DNA of 64,000 nucleotides, from the NCBI RefSeq assembly GCF_010998615.1, contig NZ_JAAEAH010000014.1, forward strand, positions 1-64,000, written 5' to 3'. This stretch comes from Myxococcus sp. CA023 (lineage in GTDB: Bacteria > Myxococcota > Myxococcia > Myxococcales > Myxococcaceae). Of the stretch, positions 49,980-58,271 are shown one piece after another (the first letter of the stretch is position 1; the number at the start of each line of letters is the position of its first letter). The position numbers were made by a program, and so were the translations under genes. The notes beneath the pieces are model-generated. The model was not told where the DNA came from. It saw only the letters and a list, made by a program, of their open reading frames with translations, and did no database searches.

Positions 49980-52765
49980 TGCGCTGGCTGCGGCTGCTCG
50001 CGCTCGTCTTCGCGCTGCCGGTGCACGCCGAAGATGCCCTGTCCGCGCGCGTCCACGCGCTCGAGCAGGCGGGCGTGGTACTGCGGGGCGCCGCCGCGGC
50101 CGACGCGGACCTGGTGACGGAGGTGGAGGCGGGGCTGGAGGCGCTGCCCCCGGCGATGCGGCGTCCGCCCGGTGGTCCCCTGGAATTGGTGCTGCACCCG
50201 GAGGCAGCGCCGCTGGGCCTGGGCGATGGCTCCCCCGAGCGTCCCGACTGGACGGAGGGCCGCGCGCGGTTCCACCTCTACCAGTACGCCCCATCGGAGG
50301 AACGCCGGGCCACGCTGCGTCTGTCTCGACTGACGGACGCGGAGGTGGAGCGGTTGTGGCGCCGGCGCGCGGTGGTGCACGCGGTGATGCAGCGCTGGGA
50401 TGACGCGAAAGGCTGGAGCGGCACCCCGGCCTGGCGCCGGCTGTCGGGTTGGATGAAGCCCTTCGAGCGGCCCCTGGTGTGGAAGGAGGAGGTCCGCCTT
50501 CGCTACGCCGGAGCCTTCAGCCGCGCGATGGGGCAGCGCAGCGCCTCGTTGGATTGGGTGACGTTCGCCGAGGAACTGCTCGTGCCCGTGGAGTCCCTGC
50601 GCGCGGATGCGCTGCCGGTGGATGACCACGTCCGCTGCCAGGAGTTCTCCAAGGCTCGCGCGCTGACGGAGCAGTTGGAAGCGTTGGGCCTGGGCACGCT
50701 GCCGCCGCGCGGTGACTGTCCCGCCTTCGAAGCCTGGGCGGAGCTGGAGTCCCTGTCGCACTTCGAGGTGCTGCTGGTGGCCTCCACCGGCCGCCAGCCG
50801 GAGTCCCTCTTCGGACACCTGCTGTTGCGCCCCGTGTGGCGCGAGGGCGAGGTGCCACGAGGGCCCGCCTTCGAACGGGTGGTGCAACTGGTGGCGCTGA
50901 CAGGGATGGAGTCCAAGGGCCTGGGCTATGTGGTGAAGGGAATGACGGGGGCCTACGACACCGTCTTCCTCACGGGGACGATGGGCGACCTGTCCCACGA
51001 GGCGCTGGAGCTGGAGCAGCGCTCCATCCGCCGCTTCCGCCTGCGCCTGAAGCCCGGTGAGGAAGCGCGGATGCTGGAGCGGGTGTGGGAGCTCGAGCGC
51101 CGCGGGTACATGGGCTACTACTTCTTCACGGACAACTGCGCGAGCGCGCTCGTCTTCCTGCTCAACGGCGCGCTGGAGGGGGGGCGGCAACTGCGTCCTC
51201 CCGGAACGCTCTGGGTCCTGCCCACCGCCACGCTGGACACCTTGGCCCGGGTGCAGGTGGAGGAGCCGGGGGGCGAGACGTCCTCCCTCCTGGAGCACAT
51301 CCCGGATGCGTTCGAGTCCACCGGGGACCGCGCGGTGCGTGCGCACTCGGCACAGCAGGAGGCACTGGACGCGCTGGCCGGACATGTCGGCGCAGATGAA
51401 CTCGCGCGTCTCCGGGGTGTGCATGCCCGGTTGGAGTCGCCGGAGCCACAGGCCCGCGCCCCGGCCTATGACGACCTGCCCGGGGTGGTGGCCGCGCTGA
51501 TGCACTCGGCGAAGACGGCGTCCCGCGACACGGTCCGCGCGCACCTGCATGCCTACGTGGCGCACGCGGTGCGGGTGGAGCGCGCCGCGGTGGACCGTGC
51601 CGATGGCGAGCGCCTGCGAATCGAGCGCGAGCGGCTGCTCGCGATGAAGATGTCGGTTGCGGGCTCGGCAAGGGCCGGCACGGCCGAGCGCCAGCGCGTC
51701 TTCGAGACCGAGGACGCGCTTCAGCGGAGGCTCGCGGTGTTGGACCGCGCCACCCTGCTGAAGGACGCGCTGGCTTCCGCGGAGCGCCGTCCTCCCACGC
51801 CCGAGGAGCTGCGGACGCTGGTGTGGGCCGAGCGAACCGAGGCCACCTTCCACCGTGCCACCGACGTACAGGGCACGCTCAATGACGGCTTGCTGGCGAC
51901 CGTGGACCCGGTGGCCTTCCTGCACGAGGACCGGCGCCGCAAGGCGGCGGCGGAGACGGCCTGGGCGGAAGGCGCGCTGCGGGAGTCCGGAGCGGGGCGC
52001 GTGATGGTGGCCCTGGGCGTGGATTTTCCCGAAGGGGCAGCGGCCCGGCCCCTGGTGGGGCTGCGCACGGCGGGCATGGCCGAGGCGCTGGGCGATGCGC
52101 GGCTCCACGGCTTCCAGCCGAGCAGTGAGCTGCGGGTGCTCGATGGCGAGCTGTTTCTCCTACCGCGCTGGGGACTGCCCAAGGTGGTGGCCTCGGACCT
52201 GACGCTGTTGGGCTACCGCACGCTGCTGCGCGAGCTTCCCCAGTTCCGTGACTCCTTCTGGGATTCGCTCGGCTGGGGTGCCGAGGCCCGCGTGGCGTCG
52301 AGCGACGCGCGCCTGCTGCGCTATCGCGCGTCGGTGCAGGCGGAGGCGTTGATGGTGCTGGACGAGGACGCGCGCTTCTCGCGCTTCACCACGGTGGGCG
52401 TGGGCGGCCTGGCCGCGGTGCACTGGAACCGGGATGTGCTGACGCCGGCCGCGGGGCCGCGCCTGTCACTGGCGCATCGGATGGGGCTGTTCGGCTCGGG
52501 TGCCAACGCGGTGCGGCTGGAGGCGGCCTACGCGCCCACCTGGAGGGTGGGGGACACTCACTTCACCCACGAGGCGGGCGCGGCGCTCCAGTTGGAGGTG
52601 TGGCTGGGGCGCGTGGGGTCCTTCGGCGTGCTCCTCACGCCCCGCGCGCAGGTCCGGTGGGAGGGGGCGATATCGCCCACGCCCCACTGGGAAGCCCTGT
52701 CGCCGTCTACGTGGTTGGCTGGCTCGGCGGAGCGGCGTCTGGCACTCGGGTTCGAGGTGCGCTGA
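49979..52765 (+). CDS. large DUF4105 (Lnb-like) protein with C-terminal beta-barrel-like part
   Basis: A 928-residue exported protein with a short signal peptide (M-R-W-L-R-L-L-A-L-V-F-A-L-P-V-H-A). The DUF4105 domain spans about 250-420, with S-L-F-G-H-L-L-L-R near 277 and F-T-D-N-C-A-S-A-L-V-F-L-L near 385; these hold the His and Cys positions of the Lnb N-terminal periplasmic family, which contains cysteine-protease- and acyltransferase-like folds. Residues about 690-928 look like an outer-membrane beta-barrel ending in F-E-V-R. It is coupled to the Ser-rich lipoprotein gene. The 3' end overlaps a convergent gene by 59 bases. Confidence 0.75.
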   Translation: MRWLRLLALVFALPVHAEDALSARVHALEQAGVVLRGAAAADADLVTEVEAGLEALPPAMRRPPGGPLELVLHPEAAPLGLGDGSPERPDWTEGRARFHLYQYAPSEERRATLRLSRLTDAEVERLWRRRAVVHAVMQRWDDAKGWSGTPAWRRLSGWMKPFERPLVWKEEVRLRYAGAFSRAMGQRSASLDWVTFAEELLVPVESLRADALPVDDHVRCQEFSKARALTEQLEALGLGTLPPRGDCPAFEAWAELESLSHFEVLLVASTGRQPESLFGHLLLRPVWREGEVPRGPAFERVVQLVALTGMESKGLGYVVKGMTGAYDTVFLTGTMGDLSHEALELEQRSIRRFRLRLKPGEEARMLERVWELERRGYMGYYFFTDNCASALVFLLNGALEGGRQLRPPGTLWVLPTATLDTLARVQVEEPGGETSSLLEHIPDAFESTGDRAVRAHSAQQEALDALAGHVGADELARLRGVHARLESPEPQARAPAYDDLPGVVAALMHSAKTASRDTVRAHLHAYVAHAVRVERAAVDRADGERLRIERERLLAMKMSVAGSARAGTAERQRVFETEDALQRRLAVLDRATLLKDALASAERRPPTPEELRTLVWAERTEATFHRATDVQGTLNDGLLATVDPVAFLHEDRRRKAAAETAWAEGALRESGAGRVMVALGVDFPEGAAARPLVGLRTAGMAEALGDARLHGFQPSSELRVLDGELFLLPRWGLPKVVASDLTLLGYRTLLRELPQFRDSFWDSLGWGAEARVASSDARLLRYRASVQAEALMVLDEDARFSRFTTVGVGGLAAVHWNRDVLTPAAGPRLSLAHRMGLFGSGANAVRLEAAYAPTWRVGDTHFTHEAGAALQLEVWLGRVGSFGVLLTPRAQVRWEGAISPTPHWEALSPSTWLAGSAERRLALGFEVR

Positions 52766-53231
52766 CAGAGACGGGCTCTCCGATTTTGTAGCTCGTCCAG
52801 AACGGGTGGCTGATGGCCCCCGTCACGGCGCCGATGAAGAGGCCGATGACGTAGAGCGCCGTGTACCCCCAGAAGCCCAGGCCATAGAAGATGTGGCCCT
52901 GGGTCGCCGAACCGATGAAGAGGAAGAAGGCGAGGGCGGCGGGCACCGCGATGGCGGAGAGGGCGGCCGCGCCGAGCGCGCGCGGTATCTTTCGCGCGTG
53001 GAAGCCGCCGAAGGTGCCGGCCAGGAGCCCGTTGAACATGGGCAGGAAGAACAGAGCCAGGCTGATGAACGCCATCACCAGCGTGCTCACGATGAACCGC
53101 TTGTGGACCGGATTGATGGTGTCTGGCTTGAAGGTCAGGTCCGCGGGAATCTCCCGGCGGATGTACTCGTAGCGCGGCTTGGGACCGGCAAGGGCCTTCT
53201 CCGGGTCCTGCGTCATGATGCGCTCGGGCAT
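52707..53231 (-). CDS. hypothetical multi-pass membrane protein
   Basis: A 174-residue protein with three to four hydrophobic helices between about 45 and 150 (F-I-V-S-T-L-V-M-A-F-I-S-L-A-L-F-F-L, A-L-S-A-I-A-V-P-A-A-L-A-F-F-L-F-I and G-Y-T-A-L-Y-V-I-G-L-F-I-G-A-V). The N-terminus is hydrophilic with R-R-E-I-P-A-D-L. No family recognised. Start ATG 53231 is supported by GGGAGGT upstream; ATG 53216 is possible. Its 3' end overlaps the DUF4105 gene by 59 bases on the other strand. Confidence 0.72.
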   Translation of the reverse strand: MPERIMTQDPEKALAGPKPRYEYIRREIPADLTFKPDTINPVHKRFIVSTLVMAFISLALFFLPMFNGLLAGTFGGFHARKIPRALGAAALSAIAVPAALAFFLFIGSATQGHIFYGLGFWGYTALYVIGLFIGAVTGAISHPFWTSYKIGEPVSVSAPRTRVPDAAPPSQPTT

Positions 53232-53497
53232 GTCTGGCTACCTCCCTCGGGGGCAAATCAACGTGTGCCTGATGGTCATGAGTTTGTGACGCCAGCGGGT
53301 GTGCGGAAGGGCCGCTGGCCGCATCGAGGGGCGGGCCACCTGCCGGGGCCTTGAATTCCCCCTCCGGAATACTCGCGGAGTCCCTGGATACCCGAGCCGG
53401 GGGGCCCGAAGATGCGCGCCGGACTTGGCGGACGGTGGCCTCCGGCTATGCTGCCGCGCCCGGCAGCACCCCCATCCCTGCCCGTACGGAATTTTCC
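53232..53497. other. intergenic region between divergent genes
   Basis: About 265 bases between the membrane protein gene and the lipoprotein gene. It should hold both promoters; none is clear to me. A plus-strand frame is open but without a ribosome site. Confidence 0.4.
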
Positions 53498-53968
53498 ATG
53501 AGCTTTCGCCGCAAACTGCTGACCCTTGCCCTTGCCTCTTCCTCCCTGCTGGCCGCCTGCGTCGTGCAGCGTCCGTTCTATCGCGACGTCGTCCAGCCCG
53601 CGGGCTCCTCGGTGACGGCCGGCACCCTGGTGGACCTCATCGTCCTGGACTCGGACACCAACCAGCCCGTGAAGGGCGCCAAGGTGCTCTGGGGCGAGGA
53701 CTCCCGCTCGCGCGAGTCCTACGTCACGGACGAGGACGGCCGGGTGTCCTTCGATGTGACGCCGGCGCTGCTGAAGGAGAACCCGCTGGTGGAGGTGGTG
53801 TTGCCCAAGGGCGTTCGGAGCTACCGCCTGCAGGTGGTGCCCTCGACGGATGCCGCCGCGCCCGAGGCGACGGAGGCCGCTGCTGCTCCCGCGACCCCTG
53901 AGGCTCCCGCCGTGCCGGAGACGCCTGCGACGGATGCTCCCGCCGCGGCGCCTGAAACCGGCAACTGA
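53498..53968 (+). CDS. small lipoprotein with Ala/Pro/Glu-rich tail
   Basis: A 156-residue lipoprotein from ATG 53498. The signal peptide ends L-L-A-A-C near residue 21. The middle part has V-D-L-I-V-L-D-S-D-T-N-Q-P-V-K-G-A-K-V-L-W and E-D-G-R-V-S-F-D-V, which look like a carboxypeptidase-regulatory or Ig-like beta unit. The last 35 residues are A-P-E/T-A low complexity. Function unknown; likely surface- or periplasm-facing. Confidence 0.7.
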   Translation: MSFRRKLLTLALASSSLLAACVVQRPFYRDVVQPAGSSVTAGTLVDLIVLDSDTNQPVKGAKVLWGEDSRSRESYVTDEDGRVSFDVTPALLKENPLVEVVLPKGVRSYRLQVVPSTDAAAPEATEAAAAPATPEAPAVPETPATDAPAAAPETGN

Positions 53969-53993
53969 GTCCGTTTTCTCTTCCGCGCGAGGC

Positions 53994-54668
53994 TCAGCCG
54001 AGCTTCGCGTGGAGGAAGTCCACGGTGCGCTGCCACGCCTTCGCGGCGTTGTCTGGTGAGTAGACCTCCGGACGCGTGTCATTGAAGAAGGCGTGCTGTG
54101 CGTCGTAGCGGTGAATCTCCATGGGGACGCCGCCGCCCTTCAGCTTCTTCTCCAACGCGTCCACCCGCTCCGGCGAGCACCATTCGTCATTGTTCGCGTA
54201 GTGCCCGAGCACCGGCGCGCGGATGCGTGACACGTCCGCGGCCTCCTCCGGGGGGATGCCGTAGAAGGGCACGGCGGCGTCGAGCCCCGGCTCATTCGCG
54301 GCGGCCAGCAGCGTCAGCGCGCCGCCCATGCAGAAGCCCATGATGGCCACCTTGGTTCCGGGCTTTCGCGCGCGCAGCGCCTCCACCGCGGCGCGCAGGT
54401 CCGCCGTGGCCTTGCCCCAGTCCAGGGACTTCAGCATCGCGTTGGCCTCGCTGGCGTCCTTCGTCACGCGGCCTTCGTAGAGGTCCACCGCGAAGACGGT
54501 GAACCCCTCGCGCGCCAGCCGGTTCGCCACGTCGCGCGTGTGGCCGTTGAGGCCCCAGTACTCATGGATGAGCACCACCGCTCCGGGCGCGTCACCCTTC
54601 GGGGCTTCACTCAGATAGCCCGCCAGTGCTTGGCCCTGCTTGCCGATGAGCTGCGTCTGTCCTGTCAT
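53994..54668 (-). CDS. dienelactone hydrolase family protein
   Basis: A 224-residue alpha/beta hydrolase. The nucleophile is Cys in G-F-C-M-G-G near residue 120, the acid is Asp in A-N-N-D-E-W near 168, and the His is in D-A-Q-H-A-F near 200; this is the Cys-Asp-His triad of dienelactone hydrolases. V-L-I-H-E-Y-W-G-L near 32 holds the conserved Glu. The family opens lactone rings or cleaves esters; the substrate is unknown. ATG 54668 follows AAGGGTG. Divergent from the Gre-like gene. Confidence 0.9.
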   Translation of the reverse strand: MTGQTQLIGKQGQALAGYLSEAPKGDAPGAVVLIHEYWGLNGHTRDVANRLAREGFTVFAVDLYEGRVTKDASEANAMLKSLDWGKATADLRAAVEALRARKPGTKVAIMGFCMGGALTLLAAANEPGLDAAVPFYGIPPEEAADVSRIRAPVLGHYANNDEWCSPERVDALEKKLKGGGVPMEIHRYDAQHAFFNDTRPEVYSPDNAAKAWQRTVDFLHAKLG

Positions 54669-54772
54669 GGCTTCACCCTTGCGAGGTAGTGGAAGGGGGC
54701 GCAGCTTAACGGCCGACTCCGCGCACGCGCACGTGAACCGGCGGACGTGCCCGCTTCGTGACAGAGGACCGC

Positions 54773-55276
54773 ATGTCGAAGGCATTCACGAAGGAGGACT
54801 CGGGCGACGACAGCGTGATGCCCGTGCGCCCGCGCGCCTCCTCCGGGGAGAAGCGCTACATCACCCCGGAGGGTTACCGGGCGCTCCAGGAAGAGCTGGC
54901 GGCGGCGCAGGGGCCGGACCCCAAGGCGGGTGAATTCACGGAGCTGGAGGCGGGCGTGCGCCGCAAGGAACGCGAGCGGCGCACGCAAGAGCTCGCGGCG
55001 GTGCTGGAGGAGGTGCGCGTGGTGGCGCCCGACACCGCGCAGGCCGGCCGCGTCTTCTTCGGTGCCTGGGTGGAGCTGGAGGACGAGGACGGCCGCCCGG
55101 TGCGCTACCGCATCGTCGGGCCGGACGAGTCCGACGTGAAGGCGGGGCGGCTGAGCGTGGAGTCGCCCCTGGCCCGGGCCCTGCTGGGCAAGGAAGTGGG
55201 CGAGTCCGTGGTGGTGGAGCGCCCCCGCGGCCCCGTGGAGTACACGGTGACGGCCGTGGACTACGCCGCGTCCTGA
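54773..55276 (+). CDS. GreA/GreB-family protein with shortened coiled coil
   Basis: A 167-residue protein. It begins with the Gre opening (Y-I-T-P-E-G-Y-R-A-L-Q-E-E-L) at about residue 29 and ends with the FKBP-like C-terminal domain (G-A-W-V-E-L-E-D-E-D-G-R ... S-P-L-A-R-A-L-L-G-K). The coiled coil between is much shorter than in GreA/GreB, and the G-D-x-S-E-N-A-D-Y tip is missing; E-F-T-E-L-E takes its place. It may act like the Rnk or Gfh type of RNA-polymerase channel binder rather than stimulate transcript cleavage. ATG 54773 has GAGG nearby. Confidence 0.8.
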   Translation: MSKAFTKEDSGDDSVMPVRPRASSGEKRYITPEGYRALQEELAAAQGPDPKAGEFTELEAGVRRKERERRTQELAAVLEEVRVVAPDTAQAGRVFFGAWVELEDEDGRPVRYRIVGPDESDVKAGRLSVESPLARALLGKEVGESVVVERPRGPVEYTVTAVDYAAS

Positions 55277-55283
55277 GCCGGGC

Positions 55284-56000
55284 TCAGCGCCTGGTGGCGA
55301 TGACGGTGCTCAGCACGGAGAAGGGCTCCGGCATCAGGCCGTCGCGCACCTCGACGGTGAAGCCTTCCGCTTCGAGCAGCGCGCGGGCCCGGGGCACCAG
55401 GAACGTCAGGTAGTACATGACGAAGGGCGGCTTCCACAGCGCGTTGCGCGCGCGCATGGCGGCGTTGAAGCCCTTGGCCATCCAGTAGACCGGGCGGAGC
55501 TTCGACGGCGGGTGCGCGGTGACGAAGAGGAAGCGGCCCCCGGGGCGCAGCGCGCGGGCGATGCCTTTCACGAGCTTTGGCTCGTCCTCTTCGAGGATGT
55601 GACCGAAGGCGCCGAAGCTGGTGACGACGTCGAACGCGCCGTCGAAGGGGAGCGCCAGTGCGTCGCCCTGGATGAAGTCCAGCGCCGCGGTGCCCGGCGC
55701 CTGCGCGAGCTGTTGGCGCGCCTCGTCGAGCATGCCTTGGCTGAGGTCGAAGCCCACCACGCGCTCCCGCGCGAGCGGGCGCAAGAAGCGCATGGCCGCG
55801 CCGGTGCCGCAGCACACGTCCAGCGCGCTGCTCACGCTGCCGGGCGCGCCCAACTGGGCAATGGCGGCCTCGAGCACCGCGTCTGGCGTGCGAAAGGGCG
55901 TGTACTCGAACTTGGGCGCGAGCAAGTCGTAGCCGTGCTCGACGGACGTGAGGGCCTGCGAGGCCAGCTCCCGGAGGGTGGGGCCCTTGCGGTGGAACAT
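55284..56000 (-). CDS. SAM-dependent class I methyltransferase
   Basis: A 238-residue methyltransferase. Motif I is L-D-V-C-C-G-T-G-A-A-M near residue 65, followed by V-V-G-F-D-L-S near 84, D-F-I-Q-G-D-A near 108, and F-D-V-V-T-S-F-G-A-F-G-H near 122, so the SAM-binding site is complete. The N-terminal helical part and the insert W-M-A-K-G-F-N-A-A-M-R-A may select the acceptor (lipid or quinone). Substrate unknown. ATG 56000 is preferred; the frame is open beyond it but without matching domain. Confidence 0.85.
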   Translation of the reverse strand: MFHRKGPTLRELASQALTSVEHGYDLLAPKFEYTPFRTPDAVLEAAIAQLGAPGSVSSALDVCCGTGAAMRFLRPLARERVVGFDLSQGMLDEARQQLAQAPGTAALDFIQGDALALPFDGAFDVVTSFGAFGHILEEDEPKLVKGIARALRPGGRFLFVTAHPPSKLRPVYWMAKGFNAAMRARNALWKPPFVMYYLTFLVPRARALLEAEGFTVEVRDGLMPEPFSVLSTVIATRR

Positions 56001-56126
56001 GGTGTCTCGGGGTGTATCGCACCCACACCGGCCCCTCCCTCTGAAAATGCGGCCGGTATTGGGCATTGAATGTTCCGCGGGGTGCCCCGTCAGAAGGTTC
56101 AAGCAGGACGATGGAGGAGGACGACA

Positions 56127-56558
56127 ATGGCGCTCAAGACGGGTTTCGCGGTGCTGGCTTTCGGAATGATGTTCCTCGGCTCCACGGCCGCGCATGCGAA
56201 GGACGACAACGAGAAGTCGCGGTTCTCCCAGCAGCACCGGCATGACGGCCGCGGCGGCAACTTCGGTGTCCACGTCGACGCCCGCCGCCACCCGGGACCC
56301 GCGCCGCTGCCGCCGCCGCACGCTCGGGGCCGCTACGAACTGCAGACGGTGAACCGCTGGGTGCAGGGCCGCTACGAGCAAGTGTGGGTCCCTGAGGTGT
56401 GCCGCGAGCGTAACCACCGCCGCTCGCGGGTGACCCGGTGCACCGGGGGCTTCTACGAGCAGCGCTGGGTGCCGGCCCGCTACGAGCCGGTCCAGGAGTG
56501 GGTGTGGGTGACCTACGCTCCGGGCCGGGTGCACATGGCCAGCGCCGGCCGCCGCTAG
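56127..56558 (+). CDS. secreted Arg/Trp-rich YEQ-W-V repeat protein
   Basis: A 143-residue exported protein with a signal peptide (A-V-L-A-F-G-M-M-F-L-G-S-T-A-A-H-A). The mature part is basic, with His/Arg-rich stretches and repeating aromatic units: R-Y-E-Q-V-W-V-P-E, F-Y-E-Q-R-W-V-P-A, R-Y-E-P-V-Q-E-W-V-W-V. Two cysteines flank a basic loop. Similar repeats occur in other myxobacterial secreted proteins; function unknown. ATG 56127 has GGAGGAGG upstream. Confidence 0.75.
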   Translation: MALKTGFAVLAFGMMFLGSTAAHAKDDNEKSRFSQQHRHDGRGGNFGVHVDARRHPGPAPLPPPHARGRYELQTVNRWVQGRYEQVWVPEVCRERNHRRSRVTRCTGGFYEQRWVPARYEPVQEWVWVTYAPGRVHMASAGRR

Positions 56559-56679
56559 ACGATTCGAGTCACGGGGGACCGCGCCGCGGGCGCGCCGGGA
56601 TACGGGGGTAAACCGGCGCGCCTCGCGGCAGCAGGTCCGCAGTGCCTTTCCCCGCCGGGCCTGTTACTGAATGCGCCGC

Positions 56680-57405
56680 ATGGCGACCGCATTCATCACT
56701 GGGGCTGGCATCCGCATCGGCAGCGCGGTGGCTCGGGCGCTCGGGCGCGCGGGTTATGACCTGGCGCTCCATGCGAACCGCTCCCTTGAGCCGCTGGAAG
56801 CGCTGGCGGACGAACTCCGAGGCCTCGGCCGCCGCGTCACCCTGCACGCCGCCGACCTGAGCCGCCCGGAGGCAGTGGATTCCCTGGCCGCGCAAGTGCG
56901 TGAGGCGTGGCCCGCGCTGGACGTGGTGGTCCACAACGCGGGCCTCTTCGAGCGCACCGACTTCGCCGCCATCTCCCGCGACCAGTACCGCACCATGATG
57001 GCGGTGAACCTGGACGCGCCCTTCTTCCTCACCCAGGCCCTGCTCCCCGCGTTGCGCGCCGGCAAGGACCCGTTGGTGGTGCACCTCACCGACGTCGGTG
57101 GGGAGCGGCCGGTGAGCCACTACGCGCACTATTCGGTGAGCAAGGCGGGCCTCATCATGCTCACCCGCGCGCTGGCGGTGGAGCTGGCCCCGCACATCCG
57201 GGTCAACGCCGTGTCGCCCGGCACGGTGGCCTTCCCCGAGGACTTCGACGCCGAGGCCCGCGACGCGGTGCTGCGCCGCATCCCCATGGGGCGCGAGGGC
57301 AACGTCGAGGACATTGCCCGCACCGTCGTCTTCCTCGCCCGCGAGGCGCCGTACATCACCGGGCAGGTCATCGCCGTCGATGGCGGCAGGAGCGCACAGC
57401 TATGA
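56680..57405 (+). CDS. pteridine-reductase / FolM-like SDR
   Basis: A 241-residue SDR. The cofactor motif T-G-A-G-I-R-I-G near residue 6 has the Arg of pteridine reductases (T-G-x-x-x-R-x-G in PTR1 and FolM). N-A-G-L is near 86, and the catalytic Tyr-Lys pair is in H-Y-S-V-S-K-A-G near 150. FolM-type enzymes reduce dihydromonapterin or dihydrofolate. It overlaps a folB-like gene by ATGA, which makes a pterin role likely. ATG 56680 is preferred over 56671. Confidence 0.83.
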   Translation: MATAFITGAGIRIGSAVARALGRAGYDLALHANRSLEPLEALADELRGLGRRVTLHAADLSRPEAVDSLAAQVREAWPALDVVVHNAGLFERTDFAAISRDQYRTMMAVNLDAPFFLTQALLPALRAGKDPLVVHLTDVGGERPVSHYAHYSVSKAGLIMLTRALAVELAPHIRVNAVSPGTVAFPEDFDAEARDAVLRRIPMGREGNVEDIARTVVFLAREAPYITGQVIAVDGGRSAQL

Positions 57406-58241
57406 GCGCCGAACACGCATTCCTTCCCCCCGTCATCACGACGCCGGACGGCCGCCCGCTGGACGTCATCGAGATTCGGGGCCTCACGGTGGACTGCATC
57501 GTGGGCATCTTCAACAGGGAGCGCATCGCGGCCCAGCCGCTGCGACTGGACGTGGCCCTGTTCCTGGACACCCGCGCCGCCGCGGTGGGAGGCAGGCTGG
57601 CGCATACGGTGAACTACGGCCGGCTCGCGGGGGAGCTGCGCTTCCTGCTGGAGGCCTGCCGCTTCGAACTGCTGGAGTCCGCCGTCGAGACGGTGTGCCG
57701 CTACGTGCTGGCGCCGCCCACCGACGACGTCCCGCGCGCGCAGGTCCACGCGGCCACGGTGCGGGTGACGAAGCCGCTGGCGCTGGGCGGGTTGGCGGTG
57801 CCGTCGCTCCAGATTCACCGGACGGCCGCGGAGATGGTGTACGGCCGGGAGGAGAAGGGCTTTGGCCGCGTGGACATCATCCACGAGGGCGCGGGCTATG
57901 GCGTCTACCGGCTGCGGGTGAAGCCGGGAGGCTGCATCCCCACGCACGTGCACCAGCAGATGGAGGAGAGCGAGCTGGTGCTGGGCTCGGGGCTGCTGCT
58001 GCAGTTCAAGCCGGTGGCCCGGGGCATGGCCTTCCACTGGCCGCGCGGCTTCCTGCACCGCTACGACAACCCTTCATCCACGGAGCAGACGGTGCTCTGT
58101 GTGGACAGGCCGGGCTTCATGCCGTCGGACGAGGTGGAGACCGAGCCGCCGCCGGAGGGGCTGCTGCCCGTCACCGGCCACTCCTATTACCCGCTGGATG
58201 AGCCCGCGGCGCCGGGCTCTCTCGCGGAGCACCAACCGTGA
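57402..58241 (+). CDS. folB: dihydroneopterin aldolase (FolB) fused to a cupin domain
   Basis: A 279-residue fusion. Residues 1-130 are FolB-like: G-L-T-V-D-C-I-V-G-I-F-N-R-E-R with the catalytic Glu, V-N-Y-G with the Tyr, F-E-L-L-E-S-A-V-E, and the catalytic Lys in V-T-K-P-L-A-L near 120. Residues about 150-250 are a cupin (H-E-G-A-G-Y-G-V-Y-R-L, then H-V-H-Q-Q-M-E-E-S-E with metal-type His/Glu, W-P-R-G-F-L-H-R). FolB cleaves dihydroneopterin to 6-hydroxymethyl-dihydropterin. The cupin half could bind a metal or the product. Coupled to the FolM-like SDR by ATGA. Confidence 0.85.
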   Translation: MSAEHAFLPPVITTPDGRPLDVIEIRGLTVDCIVGIFNRERIAAQPLRLDVALFLDTRAAAVGGRLAHTVNYGRLAGELRFLLEACRFELLESAVETVCRYVLAPPTDDVPRAQVHAATVRVTKPLALGGLAVPSLQIHRTAAEMVYGREEKGFGRVDIIHEGAGYGVYRLRVKPGGCIPTHVHQQMEESELVLGSGLLLQFKPVARGMAFHWPRGFLHRYDNPSSTEQTVLCVDRPGFMPSDEVETEPPPEGLLPVTGHSYYPLDEPAAPGSLAEHQP

Positions 58242-58271
58242 GCGGGGCGGTGTCTTCAAGGAGCGCCTTCC

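Noticed and set aside
49382-52108. Long open minus-strand frame of about 900 codons
   Set aside because: Antisense to the DUF4105 gene; composition His/Gln/Arg/Ala without any motif.
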